From positions 1,364,001 to 1,428,000 of the forward strand of contig QAYZ01000016.1 of NCBI GenBank assembly GCA_003054655.1: a stretch of 64,000 bases of DNA. The letters run 5' to 3'. Under the pieces are notes generated by a model that was given only the letters and a program-made list of their open reading frames with translations, made no database searches and was not told the origin of the DNA. This document shows positions 57,230 through 64,000 of the stretch, in pieces. Within the stretch, counting starts at the first letter, position 1. Every line of letters begins with the position of its first letter. The position numbers and the translations under genes are program-made. Origin of the DNA: Spartobacteria bacterium LR76. Lineage in GTDB: Bacteria; Verrucomicrobiota; Verrucomicrobiia; Chthoniobacterales; Terrimicrobiaceae.

Positions 57230-58570
57230 ATGTCGGGTTCTTACCAAAAAGTTCGCTTTGAACGGGGCGGTCTCGTTGCAGAGGAACCGACAGGAGACTC
57301 CAAACTCTGGAAGCCGCTGCGCGGCACATCATCGTGGGTCACCAATGCCTCAAACAATGCGGCGCTCGGCCTGCCCTTGCACGATGGAAACGCAGGTTGG
57401 GAGCGAATCCCGCTCCAGAGTAAAAATCTGAACCCCCTGCGCCCCGACCAGATGCGGGCGGTGGAAGCCTGGGAAACCACCCGTTCAGGAATACTGGTGA
57501 TGCCAACCGGCACCGGCAAGACCGAGGTCGCCATGCACATCACCCAGAGAGTCGGCTTTCACACGCTCTTCATCGCTCCGACACGTGCGCTCTCCTACCA
57601 ACTGGCCTATCGCCTGGAGCAGGGATTTGGCATGCGCGTGGGGTTCATCGGGGACAACACGTTTCAGTTGGAACCGATCTCGGTCGCGACCTACAAAAGC
57701 GCCGCCCTGAAAATGGAGCACATCGGCAGCTACTTCAAGCTGCTGGTCTTTGATGAGTGTCACCACCTGGGCGGCGACATGATTCTTGACTCGGCGAGAA
57801 TGTCCGCAGCGCCATATCGGCTGGGGTTGACCGCGACACCCAGCCGGACGCGCACCGGAGCCCCGAGCGCGGCCGAGCAACTCATCGGCCCCATCTGCTT
57901 TGAAATCCCGATCTCGTCGGCACAAGGCAGTATCCTGGCTCGTTACGGTCTCGTCCGCGTGCCCGTTTTCCTGACCGATGAGGAGAAGAAGGAATATGAC
58001 GCTCTGGGTGCCATCGTGCGCAATCACATGGCGGAACGCCGCAAAGAGTCTCCCGATTACTCCTGGGAGGATGTGGCCCGAGCCGCCTCGCGAGATGCCG
58101 AGGCTCGCCATGCCTTCCGGGCGCGGCTGAAGAGGCGGTCGATCGAGGATCACGCCTCCGAAAAGCTCAATGTCATTGAAGACCTGATCCAGGAGCACAC
58201 CCAGCAGGTCATTATCTTCACGGGCTCCAACAAAATGGCGCGCGCGGTTTCCTGCCGGTTTCTGATTCCGTGCCTGCTGGCCTCCACGATGAAATGGGAG
58301 CGAGAGCGCATCCTGGCGGGCTATGGCGCTGGCGACTTTCAGGCGATTGTCGCCAACAAGATTCTCAACGAGGGCATCGACGTGCCCAAGGCAAAAGTCG
58401 GCATCGTGGTTGGCGGAACCGGATCGCCCAAGGACGCGACCCAGCGCCTGGGCCGCATCCTGCGGAAAAACGGCGAGGAAACCGCCCGGCTTTACGAGGT
58501 GGTCTGCAAGGAAACGGGCGAGGAACAGCGTTCACGAAAGAGAAGGCAGGGCGATGCTTACAAAAGATGA
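57230..58570 (+). CDS. XPB/RAD25-like superfamily II DNA helicase
   Basis: A 446-residue SF2 helicase. Motifs are Walker A PTGTGKT (92-98), Ia FIAPTRALSYQ, II DECHH (175-179), III LTATPSRTR, IV IIFTGSNKMA, V ILNEGIDVPKA and VI QRLGRILRKNG. In archaeal and eukaryotic XPB motif II is DEVHH or DECHH, and the overall size and layout fit a minimal XPB. The start at 57230 avoids 38 upstream codons that run back towards the tmRNA. Its last 17 bases overlap the DUF790/Bax1-like gene, so the two are made together. In archaea Bax1 is the nuclease partner of XPB. Confidence 0.82.
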   Translation: MSGSYQKVRFERGGLVAEEPTGDSKLWKPLRGTSSWVTNASNNAALGLPLHDGNAGWERIPLQSKNLNPLRPDQMRAVEAWETTRSGILVMPTGTGKTEVAMHITQRVGFHTLFIAPTRALSYQLAYRLEQGFGMRVGFIGDNTFQLEPISVATYKSAALKMEHIGSYFKLLVFDECHHLGGDMILDSARMSAAPYRLGLTATPSRTRTGAPSAAEQLIGPICFEIPISSAQGSILARYGLVRVPVFLTDEEKKEYDALGAIVRNHMAERRKESPDYSWEDVARAASRDAEARHAFRARLKRRSIEDHASEKLNVIEDLIQEHTQQVIIFTGSNKMARAVSCRFLIPCLLASTMKWERERILAGYGAGDFQAIVANKILNEGIDVPKAKVGIVVGGTGSPKDATQRLGRILRKNGEETARLYEVVCKETGEEQRSRKRRQGDAYKR

Positions 58571-59765
58571 GGCCATTTTTTACTGGCAGGGCGACCGGAT
58601 AGAACCCGACCGGCTGAAGACCCAGACGCATGCCCACTACCCTTTTCTGGCCGCCCAGATGCTGGATATCTATCAGACTGGAGCAGGAAAGATGCGGTCG
58701 GAATTATGGGAGGCAGTCCGAAGCGTGTTTCATGGCGAGGTCGACTGCCCGTCCCGCCGAATTCAGGCATTTTGCTCCCTTTTGGACGAGAAGTCCGATT
58801 TCGGGGGTCGCGGGGGATCGGATGCGGCGCGAAAACGCATGCGTGTTTTTGAACTCGCCGCCGCTCGTCACCCGCTGGTCCGGGTTTCCTCATCCCTTCT
58901 CTCTCATGATGAAAACACGGTAAAGGCGGAGATCTCCAGGCAGATGGGCGAGGCTTGGGAGGATATCGAAAGGGAGCTCTTTTCGGATGTCTTTGAACTC
59001 CGGCGACTCAGAAAATTCGCAGGCTATGCCTCTCCCGAGGCTCTTCTGACCCGATACAACGAGGCTCAGTTGCAGGCCTGCCTGTATAGCGCCACCGAGG
59101 TCAAAATCAGAACCGCGCGCGACTATCGGGCGATCGTGATGGCCGCAAAGCGGGCCATGCTCATGCACGAAACCCGGAAGATGCCGGACGGGCGCATGGA
59201 ATTCACTTTCTACGGACCCGCCGCCTCCCTTCGCGTGACCCGGCGCTACGGTGTGGACATCGCGAGGATTATCCCAACCCTGCTGGCCTGCTCGGAATGG
59301 GAGATGGAGGCGCCGATACAAATCCGAAAATGGGAACGCCTGCCGGTCCTGAAAGTCTCAAGCAGTCACCGCTATCAAAGCTCTCGCGAGCTCCAACCCG
59401 CGTTCGACTCAAAGCTCGAGGAGGACTTCTCGGCTGCCTGGGCAAAGGCCGGACAGCACAAATGGCGGCTGGAGCGGGAGTCCGACGTGCTCTTTCGCGG
59501 TCAGAAAGCCTTCTTCCCGGATTTCACCCTCGTCCATAACACAGGCAGGCGGGTGTATCTGGAAATCGCGGGGTTTTGGACACCAGAATATCTGGATGCA
59601 AAATGCGCCACGCTCAAGGATTTCTCCGGAGAAAGCATCCTGCTCGCGGTAAGGGGAAACGCGCACGAGCGATTCAATGGCCTCGGGTTTCCGGTCGTGA
59701 CATTCCGAAAGAGCCTGTCCCCTGACGCGTTGATCCCGGCTCTTGCCGCTTTTGAGCAAGCGTGA
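58554..59765 (+). CDS. DUF790/Bax1-like nuclease
   Basis: A 403-residue protein matching the DUF790 pattern. The N-terminal half has a helical region (residues 1-150) and YNEAQLQACLYSATEV (about 168-183). The C-terminal half has a PD-(D/E)XK-like nuclease core with SKLEEDFSAAW (E289/E290), FFPDF (D323) and VYLEIAGFWTPEYLDAK (E337, K350), which is the most conserved stretch of Bax1. The canonical ExK lysine is replaced by alanine (EIA), as is usual in this family, and K350 may stand in. Start at ATG 58554 with aggcaggg ahead; it overlaps the helicase gene by 17 bases. Confidence 0.82.
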   Translation: MLTKDEAIFYWQGDRIEPDRLKTQTHAHYPFLAAQMLDIYQTGAGKMRSELWEAVRSVFHGEVDCPSRRIQAFCSLLDEKSDFGGRGGSDAARKRMRVFELAAARHPLVRVSSSLLSHDENTVKAEISRQMGEAWEDIERELFSDVFELRRLRKFAGYASPEALLTRYNEAQLQACLYSATEVKIRTARDYRAIVMAAKRAMLMHETRKMPDGRMEFTFYGPAASLRVTRRYGVDIARIIPTLLACSEWEMEAPIQIRKWERLPVLKVSSSHRYQSSRELQPAFDSKLEEDFSAAWAKAGQHKWRLERESDVLFRGQKAFFPDFTLVHNTGRRVYLEIAGFWTPEYLDAKCATLKDFSGESILLAVRGNAHERFNGLGFPVVTFRKSLSPDALIPALAAFEQA

Positions 59766-59912
59766 GGAGCGGGATAACCGCCTCCCGCTGCGCCCCTTCA
59801 TCTCTCCGGGTGATCACGTTTCCCATGGTTCAGGGCGGCTCGGAGCTTTTTTTCGGACTCGGCGGACCAGTAGGCGCAGTCGAGTTGAATGAATAGCGAA
59901 GTGTAGGGCAGC

Positions 59913-60305
59913 GTGAAGGTCGTCTTGAGAACGATCACCAGGAAGTCCGTCGCCGCCTGGAGCACATCGAGCAGCGAGAGATTCACCCGCTGCCGGGAGT
60001 ACATCGACGCGCATTTCCTCCGGCTGCGGAGTGCGGAGGAGGTTTCCGCCGAGCTGCACCTTCGCCCCGCCCAGCTTTGTCGTCTCTTCCAGCGATTCAA
60101 TCACTCCAGCCCCTTCCAATATCTCACGCATAAAAAGATGATGCGGGCGGTGGAGTTGCTCGTCGCCGAAAGGATGTCGGTCAAGCAGACCGCCCTGGAG
60201 CTGGGCTACGAGGACCAGTACCATTTCTCCCGGCTCTTCAAGAAGCGCTTCGGCCACTCTCCGCAAAACTTCGCCCAGCTCTCGTGGCGCGAGATGCCAG
60301 CCTAG
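59913..60305 (+). pseudogene. AraC-type DNA-binding domain without sensor domain (probable remnant)
   Basis: The frame encodes 130 residues. From residue about 22 on it is a complete AraC double helix-turn-helix (RCREYIDAHFLRLRSAEEVSAELHL, FQRFNHSSPFQYLTHKKM, QTALELGYEDQYHFSRLFKKRFGHSPQNF). The cupin sensor half is missing, and stops close the frame upstream. In the next frame RRLEHIEQ looks like more natural coding just before, so a frameshift near 59965 is possible. It is either a decayed regulator or a short stand-alone DNA-binding protein. Confidence 0.55.
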
Positions 60306-60308
60306 CCA

Positions 60309-61268
60309 TCAGACCACCAGCTTTCCCTGCAAAGAGAGCGTCTTGCTTTCCGCGGGCAAGCCGAGTTCTCCCGCCAAAAGCTGGTGATGAACGAGCCGCA
60401 CCCCCTCGCCGCCAATGTCGGACGGGGCGGAGGTAATACGCGGCACTCCCGGCGGACACTCGTAGGCGTTCAGAAAGGCAAAGCCCGGGACATCGCCACT
60501 CAAGGCCCGCCATGCGTCCGCATGAATGGTCAGCACCCCATCGATCTGGTGCCGCCTTTGCCAGCGCCGCAAGGCCGCAGAGTCATCCACCCTCCCCTCA
60601 TAGGGAGGGATACCGGCTCTCCCGGCGGCCGACGCAGCGTAGGCGCCGCGCCAGCGATGCCCGGTGCGCGACTCCAGCGCGGAATCCACGGCAAACCCGA
60701 TCCGCTGCGATCCACGTCTCGCCAGCCAGTCCGCCGACTTCATCACTCCGTCAAAGTAATCCATCGCCACGCTGTTCATCGCAGGGTGATGAGCGAGAGC
60801 GCCCAGCGAGACCGGGGCAAAGGATGTCCACTCCCATCCCTCCAGATCCAACGGTGCCTGGGAAGACCCCAGCAATACGCCCTGTACTCCGCGATGAAAC
60901 CATATACGGGCGAGACGCCGCCTGCCTGCGGCCTGACCCGGGAGCTTTTGCGCCTCGATGGAGTAGCCCAGCCGCTCCGCCTCCGCGCGCGCTCCTGCGA
61001 GCACGGCCAGCCCGTACTCATCTGTATCGCACAGGAGATAGCCCAGCACACTGCCATGACGTCGGGCTCTCCGCTCCCGATAGGCGGCGAGAGCGGAGAG
61101 CGCCGGATCTGGCCGATAGCCGAGAGATCGGATCGCCTCCTCCACCCGCTCTTTCGTGCCGGATGACACCCTCAACCCTCCCCGCACCACGCGCGAAACG
61201 GTCATGTGGCTCACACCCGCCAGCCGGGCTACATCGTAAAGGGTCGGGCGTTTTTGTTCCCCCATCAT
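60309..61268 (-). CDS. LacI-family transcriptional regulator
   Basis: A 319-residue protein with the LacI helix-turn-helix (TLYDVARLAGVSHMTVSRVVRGG) and hinge (RVEEAIRSLGYRPDPALSALA). A periplasmic-binding-protein-like effector domain follows. Two ATG codons stand side by side at 61268 and 61265, and a GTG at 61286 is also in frame. It is divergent from an unrecognised 460-residue protein, which it probably controls. Confidence 0.9.
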   Translation of the reverse strand: MMGEQKRPTLYDVARLAGVSHMTVSRVVRGGLRVSSGTKERVEEAIRSLGYRPDPALSALAAYRERRARRHGSVLGYLLCDTDEYGLAVLAGARAEAERLGYSIEAQKLPGQAAGRRRLARIWFHRGVQGVLLGSSQAPLDLEGWEWTSFAPVSLGALAHHPAMNSVAMDYFDGVMKSADWLARRGSQRIGFAVDSALESRTGHRWRGAYAASAAGRAGIPPYEGRVDDSAALRRWQRRHQIDGVLTIHADAWRALSGDVPGFAFLNAYECPPGVPRITSAPSDIGGEGVRLVHHQLLAGELGLPAESKTLSLQGKLVV

Positions 61269-61274
61269 GTTACT

Positions 61275-61286
61275 GTGAACATTCAC
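61275..61286. promoter_or_regulatory. Dyad in the LacI/460-aa gene intergenic region
   Basis: GTGAACATTCAC consists of GTGAA and TTCAC around two bases. It lies in the 59-base gap between divergent starts and is a candidate LacI-family operator. Confidence 0.4.
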
Positions 61287-61327
61287 GCGCCATTGCGCAA
61301 CTCCGGCCTTGGGGGAATCCTGCCGTC

Positions 61328-62710
61328 ATGAACAAGCCTCCCTTCAGTGTCTCCGGCGTCATCCCGTCCCTCGCGCAGATTGCAGACTTCGGCCCGCCCC
61401 GCAGCGAGATCGGCATCGGATGCCTCATGCCATGGCTCGGCAAGCTTTACGTGCTCAACTACGTTTCGCACCGCCGCCACACCGGCACCGGCGCGGGCCT
61501 ACGCGTGATCGAGGACGATTTCTCCATGACAGTGCATCCCGAGGCAGTCGACGGCACGTACGCCAACCGCTTCGTCCACGCGCCGTCGAGCCAGTTGATC
61601 ATCGGCCCGCACGTGATCGACACCCGCCACACTGTGCGCACCGTGCGCGAGCTTATCGACATCCGCCTGTGCGGCACGGCCACGCATCTGACTGATCCCG
61701 AGAACCTCGTCTACATGCTCGGCATGGAGGGCGAGCTCTTCGAACTCAACGTCCGCACCCTCGAGGTGAAGCCTCTCTTTGACCTTACGGCAGAGCTATC
61801 CACTCCCGGCGAATACTCCTGCCACTACAAGGACTGCTACACCGAGGGCGGCCGCCTCGTCGTGGTCAACAACGACTACAGCGAGGCTGACTTCCTCGGC
61901 AAACAAAGCGAGGGAACGCTGGCCGAGTACGATGGCGAAAAATGGACCGTCATCGAGCGCAAGCCCTACGTGGGTCTCGGCGGCCTCGGACCCTACGGCG
62001 GTAATGTCTTTGCCACGGGGTGGGATCGCGCCTCGGCGATTCTCAAGGTCTTCACCGGAGCCGACCGGACCTGGCGCACCTACCGCCTGCCCAAGGCCTC
62101 GCACTGCTGGGATCACAAGTGGCAGACCGAGTGGCCGCGCATTCGCTCCGTCGATCACGAGCGCCTGCTCATGGACCACCATGGCATGTTTTACGAGCTC
62201 TCGCCCTGGGCCTATGGCAATCGCGTGTGGGGCATCCGCCCGATTTCAACCCACCTCTGGGTGCACGGAGACTTCTGCTCCTGGAAAGGCATGCTCATCA
62301 TCGGCGCAGACAACACCAGCCACGAGGGCGGCGGCAACCTCCAGTGCGCCGAGCCGCAGTCCGGCCTCTGGTTTGGCCGCACCGATGATCTCTGGAATCT
62401 CGGCAAGCCCAAGGGCTGGGGCGGTCCCTGGTGGGAGGATGCAGTAATGTCAGGCGAACCCTCCGATCCTTACCTGATGACCGGCTTTGACAAGAAGGCC
62501 CTCCATCTTTCCCATGACAGCACCCAGGCGGTGACCTTCAACGTCGAGGTCGATTTCCTCGGCTGCGGGGTGTGGAAATCCTATGCCCGCATCGAGGTGC
62601 CAGCCGAGGGATATGTCCCGCACGTCTTCCCGGACGGCTTTTCCGCCCACTGGGTCCGCGTCACGGCCTCAGCCGACTGCCGCGCCACGGCGCAGCTTCA
62701 CTACACGTAA
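61328..62710 (+). CDS. Conserved-looking cytoplasmic protein of unknown function (460 aa)
   Basis: A 460-residue protein without signal peptide or membrane helices. It is rich in Trp, Gly and His, with many short beta-strand-like stretches (MPWLGKLYVLNYVSHRR, GPHVIDTRHTVRTV, SVDHERLLMDHHGMFYELSPWAYGN, CSWKGMLIIGADNTSHEGGGN). Such spacing suggests a beta-propeller. No enzyme motif is recognisable to me. It is divergent from a LacI regulator, so it may act in the breakdown of some sugar. The start is the ATG at 61328; the frame is open far upstream but on top of the LacI gene. Confidence 0.7.
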   Translation: MNKPPFSVSGVIPSLAQIADFGPPRSEIGIGCLMPWLGKLYVLNYVSHRRHTGTGAGLRVIEDDFSMTVHPEAVDGTYANRFVHAPSSQLIIGPHVIDTRHTVRTVRELIDIRLCGTATHLTDPENLVYMLGMEGELFELNVRTLEVKPLFDLTAELSTPGEYSCHYKDCYTEGGRLVVVNNDYSEADFLGKQSEGTLAEYDGEKWTVIERKPYVGLGGLGPYGGNVFATGWDRASAILKVFTGADRTWRTYRLPKASHCWDHKWQTEWPRIRSVDHERLLMDHHGMFYELSPWAYGNRVWGIRPISTHLWVHGDFCSWKGMLIIGADNTSHEGGGNLQCAEPQSGLWFGRTDDLWNLGKPKGWGGPWWEDAVMSGEPSDPYLMTGFDKKALHLSHDSTQAVTFNVEVDFLGCGVWKSYARIEVPAEGYVPHVFPDGFSAHWVRVTASADCRATAQLHYT

Positions 62711-62715
62711 GGGCT

Positions 62716-63336
62716 TTACTGCACCTGTACCGAGGACGTCGCCGCTTTGTTCTCGGTCAGTTGCTGGCGTTTATCGAAGAATGCGAGTGCCATGCGCTTG
62801 CGTTCCTCGAGGACGGCAGCGACCTGCTGATCGACAGGCGGCAATGGGGCAAGAATCGAACCTCCCGGAGGCATCCAGGCGCGCCTGGTGAAATTATCGA
62901 AAACCGAGCCGCCCGGCAGGGGGCGCGGACAGTCGGAGACATAAAGGCGCTGGCCGCTGGGCGCGAGCGCGACCATTTCCACATGGCCGTAGGAGCCGCC
63001 GGGCGTGCCGCGATTGCGCTTCCCCATGCGGGCATCTCCGAGGTAGACGAGCACGCTTCCGAGAGGTGCCTTGAACGGTGAGGCGCAGGCCACCGGTTTC
63101 CACCCGGCATCGGCGAGGATCTTCTCCCAGTCCTGGCCATTACCTTGCTTGAGCCCGGTACCGAGGCCGGATTTGTTCAGGATCGAATAAATGCCGCGAC
63201 CGCACCATCCCGAGGAGATGTTATCATTCGCGCTCTCGACGGCGGCGGCGACGAGCTTCGTGCGGGAAAGCTGGCCCGCCTGCACCGTGGCGGCGAGGGC
63301 GATCATTGCGATGAGGGCCAGACTCCGGAGAAGCAT
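62716..63336 (-). CDS. Secreted putative peptidase/amidase with a CHAP/NlpC-like Cys-His arrangement
   Basis: A 206-residue protein starting with a signal peptide (MLLRSLALIAMIALAATVQAG). A cysteine in NISSGWCGRGIYSILN and a histidine in GGSYGHVEMVALA occur about 75 residues apart, the order found in CHAP/NlpC/P60 peptidoglycan amidases. APLGSVLVYLGDARMGK lies between them. Family assignment is tentative. It overlaps no neighbour; the start at 63336 sits 54 bases from the end of the epimerase-family gene on the same strand. Confidence 0.62.
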   Translation of the reverse strand: MLLRSLALIAMIALAATVQAGQLSRTKLVAAAVESANDNISSGWCGRGIYSILNKSGLGTGLKQGNGQDWEKILADAGWKPVACASPFKAPLGSVLVYLGDARMGKRNRGTPGGSYGHVEMVALAPSGQRLYVSDCPRPLPGGSVFDNFTRRAWMPPGGSILAPLPPVDQQVAAVLEERKRMALAFFDKRQQLTENKAATSSVQVQ

Positions 63337-63389
63337 CGGGGAGACTTTATTCAGAGAGCCGGGTGCGCCAAGGGTTTTTTCGCCGAAAA

Positions 63390-64000
63390 TCACTCCTCGG
63401 CCCGCACCAGTTCCGGCAGCGCCTCGCGATAGGACGGAAACACCGGCAGCCATCCCGTGGCTTTGAGCTTTGCATTGGAGATGCGCTTGTTGCTGGCTCC
63501 TCGTCGGCGAACCACCTCGCCCTGGGCCTGACCCGGCAGATCTCCACCCAGAAAGTCGGCGATCCACTGGTAAACCTCGCGCTGGGTGGCGGGGTGATCG
63601 TCTGCCACGTTGTAAACGCCCGGAGCGCAACGATGCGTATAGAGATGAAAAAGCGCCCGGGCCGCGTCGTCACGGTGGATCTGATTGATCCAGCGGCTCC
63701 CTTCGCCGTCGAGGGCAGCCTCTTTTCCAAGGTAGCGTTTGAGCAAAACCGAGCGTTTCGGTCCGTAAAGGCCGGCCAGCCTCGCTGCGTAGCCACCCGA
63801 TGCCAGAGCGACACCCTCGGCATCGCGCAGGATGAGGCCGGTATCCCGGGGCGGATCAGCCGGGCTATCCTCCGTCACCCATTCGCCGTCCTTCTGGGCA
63901 TAAACCGAGGTGCTGCTGACAAAAAGCGAGCGTCGGGGTTTTGCGGCGGCGAGGGCGTTGAGGAATCCATCCAGATAGGCCGAGCGATACGCTTCAGCAT
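63390..64000 (-). CDS. NAD-dependent epimerase/dehydratase family protein, 3' part (5' end outside window)
   Basis: The minus-strand frame is open to the window edge. The visible 202 residues contain the catalytic serine and tyrosine region FVSSTSVYAQKDGEWV, then LRLAGLYGP-like ARLAGLYGPKRSVL. NQIHRDDAARALFHLY, GVYNVADDHP and SNKRISNAKLKATGW follow. This is the pattern of the YeeZ-type SDR group, which includes sugar-nucleotide and uncharacterised reductases. The NAD-binding GxxGxxG lies outside. The amidase-like gene follows on the same strand. Confidence 0.85.
   Translation of the reverse strand, partial: AEAYRSAYLDGFLNALAAAKPRRSLFVSSTSVYAQKDGEWVTEDSPADPPRDTGLILRDAEGVALASGGYAARLAGLYGPKRSVLLKRYLGKEAALDGEGSRWINQIHRDDAARALFHLYTHRCAPGVYNVADDHPATQREVYQWIADFLGGDLPGQAQGEVVRRRGASNKRISNAKLKATGWLPVFPSYREALPELVRAEE

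Noticed and set aside
59798-60100. 100-codon minus-strand frame over the AraC remnant
   Set aside because: The plus strand shows a complete AraC double helix-turn-helix across most of it; the minus product matches nothing.

Overview
The window is a GC-rich stretch of bacterial chromosome carrying about 50 genes, nearly all of them complete. There are no phage genes, transposases, CRISPR arrays or rRNAs. The gene mix suggests a free-living, polysaccharide-using Gram-negative of the Verrucomicrobiota. The pointers are DUF2723 membrane glycan proteins, a heparinase-II/III-like enzyme with carbohydrate-binding modules, GH88, several AraC/LacI sugar regulators, a TonB/ExbB/ExbD outer-membrane energiser, and an arginine decarboxylase joined to the glycine cleavage genes. 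The phylum is my inference from gene content; no rRNA is present to test it.

Layout: 1-3.9 kb (+) holds the miaB 3' end, an OGG1-type DNA glycosylase, TonB/TolA-ExbB-ExbD and peptide deformylase. 3.9-11.3 kb (+) is a run of three large membrane proteins for glycan assembly, including a membrane-protein/dolichol-phosphate-mannose-synthase fusion and a DUF2723-TPR protein. 11.2-17.4 kb (-) is a tightly overlapping speA-gcvT-gcvH-gcvP operon. 17.5-19.4 kb (+) is a CorC-like transporter and a NADAR protein. 19.4-20.0 kb is an unusual AT-richer gap with mutually exclusive hairpins. 20.0-22.8 kb is a MocR regulator divergent from an AhpD-like/NmrA-like pair. 23.0-27.8 kb is a small uronate-sugar operon (SDR, GH88, cupin, Gfo/Idh) divergent from an AraC regulator.

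27.8-37.2 kb carries an L,D-transpeptidase, galE, dnaE and a five-PAS hybrid histidine kinase. 37.2-42.5 kb has ftsH, then a DUF2334 deacetylase overlapping a PHP-glycosyltransferase fusion. 42.5-46.9 kb is potC-potD-potB without potA, then pyruvate kinase with a clear terminator. 46.9-52.6 kb (-) holds three exported or hydrolytic proteins, ending in the large heparinase-like enzyme. 52.6-57.1 kb has tRNA-Val(CAC), a DEVD-box RNA helicase, a small protein ending in a clamp-binding-like QLDLF motif, Dps, small proteins and tmRNA. 57.2-59.8 kb is an XPB-like helicase overlapping a DUF790/Bax1-like nuclease. 59.9-64 kb has an AraC-domain remnant, a LacI regulator divergent from an unrecognised 460-residue protein, a secreted putative amidase, and the 3' part of an epimerase-family gene.

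Functionally, the first 11 kb is about the cell envelope, the middle about one-carbon/polyamine and carbohydrate metabolism, and the 53-60 kb part about nucleic-acid processing. The most interesting system is the XPB-Bax1-like helicase-nuclease pair. Next are the PHP-glycosyltransferase fusion, the DPM fusion, the QLDLF small protein with an operator-like dyad upstream, and the structured gap at 19.7 kb.
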